64,000 nucleotides of DNA from Bradyrhizobium nitroreducens (GTDB taxonomy: Bacteria; Pseudomonadota; Alphaproteobacteria; Rhizobiales; Xanthobacteraceae), in the NCBI RefSeq assembly GCF_002776695.1, contig NZ_LFJC01000003.1, positions 1,392,636-1,456,635 on the forward strand, read 5' to 3'. The translations under genes and the position numbers were made by a program. This document shows, in pieces, positions 1-8,823 of this stretch. Numbering within the stretch: position 1 is the first letter of the stretch; each line of letters opens with the position of its first letter. The notes beneath the pieces are model-generated. The model had not been told where the DNA came from and did no database searches. It saw only the letters and a program-made list of their open reading frames with translations.

Positions 1-12
1 CGCCACACCGCT

Positions 13-140
13 GTCATTCCGGGGCGCGACGAAGTCGCGAGCTACGATGCGCGATTGCGCATCTGAGAATCCATCGGGCCGCGATACGCGTGGTGAAATG
101 GGATTCCGGGCTCGCGCCAAGAGGCGCGCCCCGGAATGAC
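13..140. repeat. Intergenic palindromic element
   Basis: The ends (13-28 and 125-140) form a perfect 16-bp inverted repeat around GTCATTCCGGGGCGCG, enclosing about 96 bp with further internal dyads such as GCGCGATTGCGC. It lies directly 3' of the TRAP binding-protein gene, whose stop codon is at 147-149. Elements starting with CATTCCGGGGCGCG are common between genes in Bradyrhizobium (from memory). A role in transcription termination or mRNA stabilisation is possible but inferred. Confidence 0.75.
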
Positions 141-146
141 GCCGTC

Positions 147-1238
147 TCAGCTCTTGTTGCGCGCCTTGCTGAGCAAATAGTTGTCGTAGAAGTTCTCCGC
201 GATCTGCGTATAGAACAGCAATTCCTTCATATACGCGTCGTGGCTTTCCTTGGTCCGCTTGAACAGGTCGCTCTTGGCGGCGAGCTCGTTCAGATGGTCC
301 TGGGTCGCGTTGTAGCAGGCCTCCAGCACGGGCTGCGGGAATGCCTTCAGCTCCGCGCCATTGGCAAGCAGCCGCTTCAGCGCGGCCGGGTTCACGCTGT
401 CGTATTTCTCGAGCATCCAGGCGCCGGCCGCCGCGCCCGCCTGGTTGACGATGGCCTGGTACTGCTTGGGCAGCGAGGCCCATTTCTCGTCGTTGACGAT
501 CATGTGCAGCATGGCGCCGCCTTCCCACCAGCCCGGGAAGTAATAGTATTTGGCGACCTTCTGGAAGCCGAGCTTCTCGTCGTCATAGGGGCCGACGAAC
601 TCGACCGCGTCGATCGTGCCCTTCTCCAGCGCCGGATAGATGTCGCCACCCGCGATCTGCTGCGGCACGACGCCGAGCCTTGCCAGCACATGGCCGCCCA
701 TGCCTGCGATGCGGAATTTCAGCCCCTTGAGGTCGTCGACGGTCTTGATCTCCTTGCGGAACCAGCCGCCCATCTGGGTGCCGGAATTGCCGCACAGAAT
801 GGCGTGCGCCTTGAACGGCTTCAGCGCCTCATTGGTGAGGTCGGCGCCGCCGCCGAAGTGCCACCACGATTCCTGGTGGCGATGGTTCATGCCGAACGGC
901 GCGCCGGTGGCATAGGCCAGCGCCGGCTCCTTGCCGATGTAGAAATAGAGCGGCGTCTGCGCCATCTCCACCGAGGCCGTGCTGACGGCATCGAGCGCCT
1001 GCAGGCCGGGAACGATCTCGCCGGCGCCGAAGGTCTGGATCTGGAATTTGTTGTCGGTGGCCTCCGCAACATATTTCGCGAAGGTCTGCGCCGTGCCGTA
1101 GATGGTGTCGAGCGACTTCGGGAAGCTCGAGGTCAGGCGCCATTTGATCTCGGGCGCGCTTTGCGCGATCGCAGGTGCAGCAACCAGCGTGGCAGCGCCA
1201 GCGACCGCGCCACCTCTAAGGAATGTCCGGCGTTCCAT
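147..1238 (-). CDS. TRAP transporter solute-binding protein (DctP family)
   Basis: A 363-residue periplasmic binding protein of the tripartite ATP-independent (TRAP) family, which delivers carboxylate or keto-acid type substrates to a DctQM membrane pair. The N terminus has a twin-arginine signal (RRTFLRGG, residues 3-10), a small/hydrophobic stretch and a likely cleavage site after AAPAIA near residue 25. The mature part has typical DctP features, including the KWRLTSSFPKSLDTIYG start, the GLKFRIAGMGGHVLARLG region and the AVEFVGPYDDEKLGF ligand-pocket region. No DctQ or DctM gene lies in the window, so the membrane components are either left of it or elsewhere. The substrate cannot be told from sequence. 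Confidence 0.93.
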   Translation of the reverse strand: MERRTFLRGGAVAGAATLVAAPAIAQSAPEIKWRLTSSFPKSLDTIYGTAQTFAKYVAEATDNKFQIQTFGAGEIVPGLQALDAVSTASVEMAQTPLYFYIGKEPALAYATGAPFGMNHRHQESWWHFGGGADLTNEALKPFKAHAILCGNSGTQMGGWFRKEIKTVDDLKGLKFRIAGMGGHVLARLGVVPQQIAGGDIYPALEKGTIDAVEFVGPYDDEKLGFQKVAKYYYFPGWWEGGAMLHMIVNDEKWASLPKQYQAIVNQAGAAAGAWMLEKYDSVNPAALKRLLANGAELKAFPQPVLEACYNATQDHLNELAAKSDLFKRTKESHDAYMKELLFYTQIAENFYDNYLLSKARNKS

Positions 1239-1355
1239 GATGAGCTCTCCTGAAAGTAAGTTTCAAACATATGGGCTTGCAGCGACGATCTTCGCGGATC
1301 GTTTGCCCGTTCCTGTCCCGGAGTTCAAGCCGTACGGAGAAGGCCCGCAGGCCGT

Positions 1356-1613
1356 TCAGAGCAGCTTCGCGCTCACGAACAGCGCGCGCACGGCATTGGT
1401 GGCCTGCACCGCCAACATCGCGTTACCGGCAGCGCCTTCCAGAGCCGCGACGGCGTCCTCATGCAGGGAACGGAATTCCATCCACTCGACCGACTTGAAG
1501 TTGGTGAGGAATTGGTAGGCCTGGCCGACAGTCGCGATCGCCAGCGTGTCACCGTTCAGCTTGATCTTGAACGTCGTACGCAGCGGGGTCGCAGAACTTG
1601 ATGGATCGCTCAT
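1356..1613 (-). CDS. Small DUF982-like protein
   Basis: An 85-residue protein with the layout of DUF982, a small cytoplasmic family expanded in rhizobia: a short beta-rich start (TTFKIKLNGDTLAIATVGQAYQFL), then a helical half with an AVAALEGAAGNAMLAVQATNAVRALFV pattern. The length fits the family (about 80-100 residues). DUF982 proteins have no established function. It is a stand-alone minus-strand gene about 120 bp upstream of the TRAP gene. The family assignment rests on pattern recognition only. Confidence 0.65.
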   Translation of the reverse strand: MSDPSSSATPLRTTFKIKLNGDTLAIATVGQAYQFLTNFKSVEWMEFRSLHEDAVAALEGAAGNAMLAVQATNAVRALFVSAKLL

Positions 1614-1679
1614 GGGCTGCTTCTGGACGATGACGGCTTAACGAAGGGGAAACGGCAGCCCCGCCGTGACGGGCAAATA

Positions 1680-2714
1680 TCAGGAGTCGGTGCTCGCACG
1701 CTGCGAGGCGGTCGCCGCTCCGCTCAGGCTCGGCACCACGACAAGACGGTTGAACTCGCCATTGTCCCAGGCCTTGAGGAAACGATCATAGTCCTTGATC
1801 GAGACGCAGCCGTTGGAATCGCCGCGCGGGCCCAGCATGTAGCTGTGGGTCAACAGGCCGACCCGGCCAAGGGCGCTGGTGCCCTCCGTCGGAGTCAAAC
1901 GCAGCGCCCGGACGCCGTGGAACAGCTTTTCGCGCGGCTTCAGATCGTAGATCGCGGGCGGGGTCGCACCGACCATGCGCTGGTCGACATGGTCGGGGTC
2001 GTCCATCAGCGCGCCCATGCCGGAATGGGCCTCCAGCGCGACGCCGCTCGGCAGGTAGAGCGCCTTGGCCTTGATGTCGTAGACCGCCGTCCGCGAATCA
2101 TAGCCAAGGGCGGCGAGATCCGGCGCCTTGCCGAACAGGCCGTCGCCGGGCGTCAGCGATGCCAGCCTGATCTTGTCGGTGAATTTTTCGAAGAAGTTGC
2201 GGTTGTCGACCCTGGGGTTGGTCTCGGCATAAGCCTGGCTCGAGGCGATCTGTGCGGAGAAGTCCGCCTGCGCCGGGCGCGAGCGCGGCATCGGGATGGC
2301 GTCGGCACGTTGCGAGGGCCTCCTCTCGTCAACCACGTGCCGGTCGTCGTCGGTCAGGGTCGAACGCCACTCGTCCCCCTGGAGCTTCTGGGCGAGCATC
2401 GCCTTGGCGTCGCGGAGCTTGATCTGGACCGCACTCAGGGCGGAACGCTCAAGCGTCCTGAGCCCAAGGTCCCGGGCCGCCGGATTGCCGGACGCCGAAG
2501 CGAAACGGTCTTCAAAGGACGGGGTGTTGGCAGGCGGCAACGCGGCGGAGGCCAGCGGGGTCGAAGCGCCCAGCTGCGCCCCCCCGATATCAGCGATCCA
2601 GGCAGCAGCGCCCAGCGCCAGCGCGACGGCAGCCAGAGACAGCAAAACGCGCTCGGCCCGCCCGACACGGCGGCGCGACAACAGCCTCTCGGCGTGTGCT
2701 GCGTCGGAAACCAT
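1680..2714 (-). CDS. Membrane-anchored DUF2778 (Tlde1-type L,D-transpeptidase-like) protein
   Basis: About 344 residues from the ATG at 2714, which has a GGGGA Shine-Dalgarno. An upstream in-frame start at 2753 would add 13 residues. One membrane segment (LLSLAAVALALGAAAWIA) is followed by a long low-complexity linker and a C-terminal DUF2778 domain. That domain shows LPSGVALEAHSGMG, MDDPDHVDQRMVGATPP, LFHGVRALRLTP and the catalytic motif SNGCVSIKDYDRF, with Cys at about residue 303. DUF2778 includes Tlde1, a type VI secretion effector that acts on peptidoglycan peptides. Here the protein carries its own membrane anchor and no type VI genes are visible, so a housekeeping envelope role is as likely as an effector role. 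Confidence 0.85.
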   Translation of the reverse strand: MVSDAAHAERLLSRRRVGRAERVLLSLAAVALALGAAAWIADIGGAQLGASTPLASAALPPANTPSFEDRFASASGNPAARDLGLRTLERSALSAVQIKLRDAKAMLAQKLQGDEWRSTLTDDDRHVVDERRPSQRADAIPMPRSRPAQADFSAQIASSQAYAETNPRVDNRNFFEKFTDKIRLASLTPGDGLFGKAPDLAALGYDSRTAVYDIKAKALYLPSGVALEAHSGMGALMDDPDHVDQRMVGATPPAIYDLKPREKLFHGVRALRLTPTEGTSALGRVGLLTHSYMLGPRGDSNGCVSIKDYDRFLKAWDNGEFNRLVVVPSLSGAATASQRASTDS

Positions 2715-2855
2715 CAGATCCCCAAATCGACCCCCGGGGGGCCCAACCCCCACCCGGAGACTCTATACCAGCTACCACATTGGGAGCCAAAAGTTAGGCA
2801 TAATCGCGGCCGGCAAGGGCCGGCAAGGGCCGACGAGGCACCCCTGGGGTATCCA

Positions 2856-3287
2856 ATGACCGATCCTTTCGACCTGGAGCGCTTCGTTCGAGCCCAAAAC
2901 CCGGTTTATCGCGACGTCCAGGGGGAGCTGGTCCGGGGGCGGAAGCAGAGCCACTGGATGTGGTTCGTCTTCCCGCAAATCGCTGGCCTCGGCTTCAGCG
3001 CCATGTCGCAGCGCTACGCTATTGGTTCCCGTGCCGAGGCAAGGGCCTACCTCGCCCATCCCGTGCTCGGGGCGCGCCTGATCGAATGCACCAGCCTCGT
3101 GCTCGCCATCCAGGGCCGGAGCATCAACGCGATCCTCGGGACGCCGGATGACGCCAAATTCCAATCGTCGATGACGCTGTTCGGCGCGGTGTCCGATCAG
3201 CCCGTCTTCGGCGAGGCGCTCGACCGGTACTTCGCAGGCGAGCGCGACGCCGCGACGCTGGAGATCCTTGCTACCCTTGGTCGCTAG
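2856..3287 (+). CDS. DUF1810 domain protein
   Basis: A 143-residue cytoplasmic protein matching DUF1810 over its full length: DPFDLERFVRAQNPVYRDV, then ELVRGRKQSHWMWFVFPQIAGLG, SRAEARAYLAHPVLGARLIECT and a DDAKFQSSMTLFGAV region. The ATG at 2856 is preferred because the family always starts with this DPFDLERF segment; the longer open frame upstream overlaps the opposite gene and has no family match. Biochemical function is not established (some members are misnamed calpastatin). It runs divergently from the DUF2778 gene. Confidence 0.9.
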   Translation: MTDPFDLERFVRAQNPVYRDVQGELVRGRKQSHWMWFVFPQIAGLGFSAMSQRYAIGSRAEARAYLAHPVLGARLIECTSLVLAIQGRSINAILGTPDDAKFQSSMTLFGAVSDQPVFGEALDRYFAGERDAATLEILATLGR

Positions 3288-3393
3288 GCCAGGCCCGCAC
3301 CCGCGGAGCCCGGCAGCGTAAACCCCCGATTAATACGGGTCTGTCAACTTCCGGAGAATATCTTTCTCCAACGCGTCATTTGCCGGACAGATC

Positions 3394-5475
3394 ATGAAAA
3401 TTGGTACGCTCCTGACCACCGCGATCGTTTCGCTCTCCACGGTGGGCGGCGGCCTCGCCGTCTACGTCGCCGTGACGAAGTACCAGACGATGGACCGGAT
3501 CAGCGAGGCTCAGGGCCGGCTCGCGATCGTCCGTGCCGCCAGCGACATCCCGCGTTATCTCAACCCCGAGCGCGGCTTCTCGACCAACATCCTCTACGGA
3601 CCTGCGACCATCGACCCCGCGCTGCTCGCCGAGCAAGGCAAGCTGCGCAAGCAGACCGACGGTGCGCGCGACAAGATGAATGCACTGCGCAAGGAGCTGC
3701 CCGGCTCGCTCGACGACGGCAACACCATCGGCAGCAATATCGACGGCATCGACGCGAAATTCACGGCGCTGCGTGAGGCCATCGACAAGGCGCTCGCGGG
3801 ACCTGCCGAGGCACGCAAGGACGCCGCCAAGAAGATCGTCGCCGACAACGCCGTGCTCAACAGCGGCGTGACCGCGCTGCTCAACGAGCAGGTCCGCCGC
3901 ATGGCGATTCTGAACGGCGACGCCTACCGGCAGGCGAGCTACGCCAATACGGCCATGACGCTGCGCGACGTCGGCGGCTTCAACTCCAGCCTGCACAAGA
4001 ATCTCGTCGGCGGAAAGAAGCCGGCGACCGACGCCGAGAAGGCCGACATCGGCCGCTCGCAGGGCCGCAACGACCAGCTCGTGATGGCGCTGCTCGAATT
4101 GCGTGGCAATCCGGCGACTCCGGCGAACGTCGCCGCGGCACTCGAGAAGTTCAATTCCATCTATGTCGAGGAATTCGGCCGCGAGCTCAAGCTCGTCAAG
4201 GACGGTGCGGTCACCGGCAAGTACGAGCACGACATGGAGACCTATTACGCCGCCACGCAGCGTGGCCTCAGCACCATCATCGAGGTTCGCGACGCGTTCT
4301 ATGACAACGCCGAGCATATCCTCGCCGGCGCCTCCTCCGCCGCGCGCACCAGCTTCATCATCGCGCTTGCAGGCCTTGCCGCGGTCCTGATCGCGAGCGT
4401 CGGCCTCATCGTGGTGGTTCGCCGCCGCGTCTGCGCCCCCATCGTCAACCTGACGGGCCGGATGTCGCGGCTTGCCGAAGGCGAGGTTTCGGACAGCATC
4501 CCCGGCGCCGAGCGCTCCGATGAGATCGGGGCGATGGCCGCGGCCGTCCAGGTGTTCAAGGACAACATGATCCGGGCCGACCGGCTCGCGGCCGAGAAGC
4601 AGGCCGAGAACGACGGCAAGATGCGCCGTGCGCAGGCGCTCGACGAGCTCACGCGCGCGTTCGAGGCCAAGGTCACCGAGCTCGTCGGCGGTCTGTCCCA
4701 GGCGTCCTCGACCATGGAAAGCACTGCGCAGTCGATGACCTCGACGGCGGCCCAGACCAATAGCCAGGCCGCGGTCGTCGCCGCCGCCTCCGAGCAGACC
4801 TCGACCAACGTGCAGACCGTCGCCAGCGCCACCGAAGAGCTGACCTCCTCGATCTCCGAGATCGGCCGCCAGGTCGCACAATCCACCGAGATCGCGGCCC
4901 GCGCCGTCGAGAACGCCCGCCGCACCGGCGACACCGCACGCACGCTCGCCGAGGGCGCGCAGAAGATCGGCGACGTCGTCACGCTGATCCAGAGCATCGC
5001 CGAGCAGACCAATTTGCTGGCGCTGAACGCGACGATCGAGGCCGCCCGCGCCGGCGATGCCGGCCGCGGCTTCGCCGTGGTCGCCTCCGAAGTGAAGTCA
5101 CTGGCGGGACAGACTGCCAAGGCGACGACCGAAATCTCCGAGCAGATCACGGCGATCCAGACCGCCAGCGACGAGACCGTGGCAGCGATCCGCAACGTCG
5201 CCGACGTCATCGGCGAGATCGACCAGATCGGCACGGCGATTGCCGCGGCGATCGAGGAACAGGGCTCGGCCACCAAGGAAATCGCCCGCAGCGTCCAGGA
5301 GGCCGCCCGCGGCACCCAGGAGGTCAACACCAACATCTCGGGGGTGCAGCGCGCCGCCGACGACACGGGAGCCGCCGCCAGGGAAGTGCTCGGCGCCGCC
5401 GAGCAGCTCTCGACGCAGTCGCGCGATCTCGCCGACCAGTTCGACCGTTTCCTCGGCGAGGTCAGGGCGGCTTAA
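3394..5475 (+). CDS. Methyl-accepting chemotaxis protein (transmembrane)
   Basis: A 693-residue chemoreceptor. An N-terminal membrane helix (about residues 5-27) is followed by a roughly 280-residue helical periplasmic sensor, a second membrane helix near 312-345 ([23 protein letters not shown]), a HAMP linker with [23 protein letters not shown], and a cytoplasmic MCP domain with the hairpin tip [35 protein letters not shown]. The receptor would signal to CheW/CheA in response to an unknown periplasmic ligand. No che genes are adjacent, and it appears monocistronic. Confidence 0.95.
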   Translation: MKIGTLLTTAIVSLSTVGGGLAVYVAVTKYQTMDRISEAQGRLAIVRAASDIPRYLNPERGFSTNILYGPATIDPALLAEQGKLRKQTDGARDKMNALRKELPGSLDDGNTIGSNIDGIDAKFTALREAIDKALAGPAEARKDAAKKIVADNAVLNSGVTALLNEQVRRMAILNGDAYRQASYANTAMTLRDVGGFNSSLHKNLVGGKKPATDAEKADIGRSQGRNDQLVMALLELRGNPATPANVAAALEKFNSIYVEEFGRELKLVKDGAVTGKYEHDMETYYAATQRGLSTIIEVRDAFYDNAEHILAGASSAARTSFIIALAGLAAVLIASVGLIVVVRRRVCAPIVNLTGRMSRLAEGEVSDSIPGAERSDEIGAMAAAVQVFKDNMIRADRLAAEKQAENDGKMRRAQALDELTRAFEAKVTELVGGLSQASSTMESTAQSMTSTAAQTNSQAAVVAAASEQTSTNVQTVASATEELTSSISEIGRQVAQSTEIAARAVENARRTGDTARTLAEGAQKIGDVVTLIQSIAEQTNLLALNATIEAARAGDAGRGFAVVASEVKSLAGQTAKATTEISEQITAIQTASDETVAAIRNVADVIGEIDQIGTAIAAAIEEQGSATKEIARSVQEAARGTQEVNTNISGVQRAADDTGAAAREVLGAAEQLSTQSRDLADQFDRFLGEVRAA

Positions 5476-5480
5476 GCAAG

Positions 5481-6071
5481 TTAATAAGGCGGCGCTTTCC
5501 GCGCCCGCTGGGCTTTTGCCGCCTCGATCCACCAGGCGAGATCATCCGCAAAGCGGGGGAACGAGCGCTCCAGCGCCTTGCCGCCCTCGCCGATCGGCTC
5601 GGCGTCTGCCGACAATGTCTGCGCGATCGGGCCGACGCCGATGGTGCTCGACACCACCACCATGCCCATCTCCGACAACGTGCCGTGCCAGGCGGTTGCC
5701 GCGCGCGCGCCGGACAGGCGGCCGGCCGAATAGCTCACGATCGCGGCCGGGCGCCAGAACCACTCTTCGAGGAAGTGGTCGGTGAGGTTCTTCAAGCCCG
5801 GCTGGATGCCCCAATTGTATTCGCCGGTGACGAAGACGAAACCGTCGGCGCCGCGGATCTGCCCCGCCAGCTTTTCCAGCGCCTCGGGCGCCGCGCCCCT
5901 GGGATATTCCTTGTACATCCGGTCGAGCATCGGCAGGCCGACCGCCTTGGCGTCGATGAATTCAACGTCCTCGCCGCGGGCGCGCAGCCGATCGATGACG
6001 AAATTCGCAAGGCGGATGCCCATGCGGTCAGAACGGTAGGATCCGTAGAGGACGAGGATGCGATTGCTCAT
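5481..6071 (-). CDS. NAD(P)H-dependent FMN reductase family protein
   Basis: A 196-residue flavodoxin-fold oxidoreductase. It has the phosphate-binding loop GSYRSDRMGIRLA (residues 10-22) and the flavin-contact segment FVTGEYNWGIQPGLKNLTDHF (about 79-99). The family reduces FMN, quinones or azo compounds with NAD(P)H. It is convergent with the chemoreceptor gene, with only 5 bp between their stop codons. The exact substrate is not predictable. Confidence 0.88.
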   Translation of the reverse strand: MSNRILVLYGSYRSDRMGIRLANFVIDRLRARGEDVEFIDAKAVGLPMLDRMYKEYPRGAAPEALEKLAGQIRGADGFVFVTGEYNWGIQPGLKNLTDHFLEEWFWRPAAIVSYSAGRLSGARAATAWHGTLSEMGMVVVSSTIGVGPIAQTLSADAEPIGEGGKALERSFPRFADDLAWWIEAAKAQRARKAPPY

Positions 6072-6119
6072 GACGGGACGGTAGCACGAAACCGGCGGCC
6101 ACCCTACTCGAATTACCGA

Positions 6120-7067
6120 CTATCGGTTGCGGCCGTGCTCCAGCGTTTGCGACGGCGTCTCGCCGAACTGGTCGCGGTAACTTCGAGAGAAGTCGCTGAG
6201 ATGCCAGAAGCCGAACGCGAGCGCCACGGCCTTGACGCTGTCGGCGCCCGCGAGCAACCGCTGCCGCACCAGCCACAGCCGGCGCAGACGAAGGTATCGG
6301 TGCAGGCTCATGCCGCGATAGCGGCGAACGATGTCGTGCATGGTGCGGACGGATAGCCCGAGCTTGCGCGCAAGCTCCTCGCTGTAAATCGGCTGCGAGA
6401 GATCATCGGACAACAGCGCGCTGATCTCCCGGAATATCCTGAAATTTCGTCCGTCGTTGGGACGAAGGGTCCAGCGGGCCGAAACAACGTCATGCAGTGC
6501 GTGGTCGACGGCTCCGAGCAGAGATTCCTTCATGGCTCTTGCCTTGAGGGGGAGATCCGATGCCTGCACGGGCTCCGAAGCCGCAGCCAGGACCTCACGC
6601 ACCACAGCGCGCAAACGCTCCAGGCCAGCGGCGCTCGTTTCGAAGATCTTGAAGCTCTGCGCTGGCCTCGGCCAGCCGCGGTCCGTCACTTCCGGCCTGA
6701 ACACCACCGAGGCGATCTGCCGCTGCACTTCCTCGATGATGGTGTAGGCCGCGCCACCGCTGCCGACGACGACGGCGGGACGCGCACGCTGGGAGCCGTT
6801 GAAGCGGATCGGCACGTCAAGGTCGTCCATGGTGAAGCCGACCGCCGTACAATTCTCGACGAGCTGCGCATCGACCACGCGTGGAAAAGCGGTCGTCAGA
6901 TTCACGTCGCAGCCGGGCAACGACAGTATGATCTGCTCGGCGGAAATCCTCCGCGCGAACGGCGTGAATTCGAAGTTCAGGCCCCGGATGGCATTCCGAA
7001 ATTCATCGACGTCCGAAAAGCGAAATATCCTGGGTGCCAACCCGGGCACGTCATCAATGTTGTTCAT
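6120..7067 (-). CDS. AraC-family transcriptional regulator
   Basis: A 315-residue DNA-binding regulator. The C-terminal AraC/XylS domain (about residues 210-312) carries two helix-turn-helix units: ELARKLGLSVRTMHDIVRRYRGMSLHRYLRLRRL, then VKAVALAFGFWHLSDFSRSYRDQFGETPS. The N-terminal 200 residues resemble the cupin-like sensor region of regulators that detect small aromatics or amines; the ligand is unknown. The gene reads towards the flavin reductase with 48 bp between them, so the two may be functionally linked, although this is inference. Confidence 0.88.
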   Translation of the reverse strand: MNNIDDVPGLAPRIFRFSDVDEFRNAIRGLNFEFTPFARRISAEQIILSLPGCDVNLTTAFPRVVDAQLVENCTAVGFTMDDLDVPIRFNGSQRARPAVVVGSGGAAYTIIEEVQRQIASVVFRPEVTDRGWPRPAQSFKIFETSAAGLERLRAVVREVLAAASEPVQASDLPLKARAMKESLLGAVDHALHDVVSARWTLRPNDGRNFRIFREISALLSDDLSQPIYSEELARKLGLSVRTMHDIVRRYRGMSLHRYLRLRRLWLVRQRLLAGADSVKAVALAFGFWHLSDFSRSYRDQFGETPSQTLEHGRNR

Positions 7068-7298
7068 GGTGATATGAAATGGTGCGCCGCAATTGACGGG
7101 CGCCCGGCGGGGGTGCCGGCCGTTTGCGCCGGATCAAACAAATCAACCTTAACGAGAACAGATGGCGATCGCCCGATCGAAAGGACAAGCTCCAACGTCA
7201 GTTCCCGCCGAATTTCGATAGCGTTTTTCGAGAATTCGTCGCTCAACCGGTACCGGAATACTCGACGCTTCAAATGCCCTTAACGCGCTTAAGGCGCA

Positions 7299-8453
7299 AT
7301 GAAGCTCGTTAGATCGTCAAAGTCATTTCAACTCAGGCTCCTGCCAATGACGGCAAATTCGCCTGCCAATATTATGGTCGAGCTGGAGGATGCGGTCGCG
7401 GCGTGTCCGCAGGACCGTTGCGCCCGCATCCTCGACGGCATTTTGCAGCTGCTCACAGGCAGCAGCGACCGGTCTCAGGAATTGCTGGCCAATGTGGTCG
7501 ACGGCATTCTGCTGCGATTGACGGAGCGGGTCGACGCCCGTGCATTGGTTCAGCTCGGCGTGGCGCTTGCCGAACTCAAGGTGGCTCCGCCGGCGACGTT
7601 GCGACGTCTCGCCTCCAACGACGACCCCGCCGTGGCTTGCCCCGTTCTGGTCAAATCGCAGGCCCTGTCCACGTCCGATCTCGAAACAATCGCGATTTCA
7701 GGCGGCGAACGGCAGCAACTCGCGATCGCCACCCGCGCATGCATTGAATCGCCATTGACCGAGACGCTCATCAGGCGCGGCGGCCGCACCATCCACCTTG
7801 CACTGATCAGCAATGCAGGGGCACGGTTCTCCGATGCCGCTTACGTCGCGCTGCTGGAGACATGCGCGAGCGATGACGAACTCACGAAGGCGCTGGCGCT
7901 TAGACCGGGCACGCCCGACCCGGTGCTGCGGAAGTTGCTCTCGGCCTCGCCGCCCCCCAACGTAGGCGCCGAGCCGACTTCCCCCCCCGTCCCGCCTTCT
8001 CAACAGGCGTCCCAGATGCCCGAACTGCCCGGTCCTGCCGCCTATGCAAGCGCACGACCGGAGATCGTCGCGCTCAACCGGATCGGCAAGCTGAACGATT
8101 CCACGGTGAACCGCTTCGCGATCCGCGGCGAGACCGCCAATCTGTTCACCGCGTTGTCGGTGCTTTCGGGGGCGCCCATCGAGATCGTCGAGCGCGTCAT
8201 GACCGACGAGGATTGCGAAGGCATCGTCATGGCCTGTCGGGCTTCGCGGCTGAACTGGCAGACCACGCTCGCCGTCCTGAGCAACCGGAGCGGGATCAGG
8301 CTTTCCTATGCTCAGCGCAAGCGCGCGCAACACCTTTTCGAGACACTGCTCTTGTCGACCAGCCAATGGACGGTGCGATGGGGGGAAATCGCTGCACGTG
8401 CAGGTACGGGTGATCCGGCACTTCGCACCGCAAAGTCAGGGGGCAACCGATGA
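7299..8453 (+). CDS. DUF2336 domain protein
   Basis: A 384-residue alpha-helical repeat protein. The region around residues 35-220 contains DUF2336-type repeats (ARALVQLGVALAELKVAPPATLRRLASNDDPAVACPVL; ISNAGARFSDAAYVALLETCASDDEL), and a second helical block follows a proline-rich linker near residue 230. DUF2336 proteins are alphaproteobacterial and often sit beside cyclic-di-GMP genes. The ATG at 7299 has an AAGGCG ribosome site; an alternative ATG at 7347 would remove 16 residues. The stop overlaps the next start by 4 bases (ATGA), so it is probably translationally coupled to the PilZ gene. Confidence 0.82.
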   Translation: MKLVRSSKSFQLRLLPMTANSPANIMVELEDAVAACPQDRCARILDGILQLLTGSSDRSQELLANVVDGILLRLTERVDARALVQLGVALAELKVAPPATLRRLASNDDPAVACPVLVKSQALSTSDLETIAISGGERQQLAIATRACIESPLTETLIRRGGRTIHLALISNAGARFSDAAYVALLETCASDDELTKALALRPGTPDPVLRKLLSASPPPNVGAEPTSPPVPPSQQASQMPELPGPAAYASARPEIVALNRIGKLNDSTVNRFAIRGETANLFTALSVLSGAPIEIVERVMTDEDCEGIVMACRASRLNWQTTLAVLSNRSGIRLSYAQRKRAQHLFETLLLSTSQWTVRWGEIAARAGTGDPALRTAKSGGNR

Positions 8454-8776
8454 AGTTCGATGGTCGCAAGGCGTCTCGCGTGAAGATGGACCACCGCCAG
8501 CCCGTCAATCTGATGGGCTCGGACGGCACATGGCGGCGAAGCTGCGTCCTGCTCGACGTGTCGCAGACGGGTGCGAAGGTTGAGGTCGAGGGCACGCTGG
8601 ACGTGCTGCAGGCCAAGGAATTCTTCCTGGTGCTGTCGTCGACCGGACTCGCCTATCGGCGCTGCGAGTTGGTCTGGATCGACGGCACCACGGCCGGCGT
8701 TCACTTCGTCACAGCCGATGGCAAGAAGAAGCCGGTGAGCGCACCGCAAGCAAAGACCCAAACCGCTCCAGGCTAG
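8450..8776 (+). CDS. PilZ domain protein (cyclic-di-GMP receptor candidate)
   Basis: A 108-residue stand-alone PilZ domain with a basic RKASR segment at the N terminus (residues 6-10), then the D-x-S-x-x-G motif (DVSQTG, about 43-48) and a beta-barrel core ending at CELVWIDGTTAGVHFV. PilZ domains bind cyclic-di-GMP through these two motifs; here the arginine motif is RxxxR, so binding is plausible. It overlaps the DUF2336 gene by 4 bases and precedes an HD-GYP gene by 47 bases, which suggests one operon. Confidence 0.88.
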   Translation: MKFDGRKASRVKMDHRQPVNLMGSDGTWRRSCVLLDVSQTGAKVEVEGTLDVLQAKEFFLVLSSTGLAYRRCELVWIDGTTAGVHFVTADGKKKPVSAPQAKTQTAPG

Positions 8777-8823
8777 CCTGGCCGACAATTCATCCCGTAA
8801 GCCAGGACATCGCAGGTCAAGCC

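Noticed and set aside
1845..2855. Upstream extension of the DUF1810 frame
   Set aside because: It overlaps the DUF2778 gene on the other strand, and DUF1810 homology begins only at the ATG at 2856.
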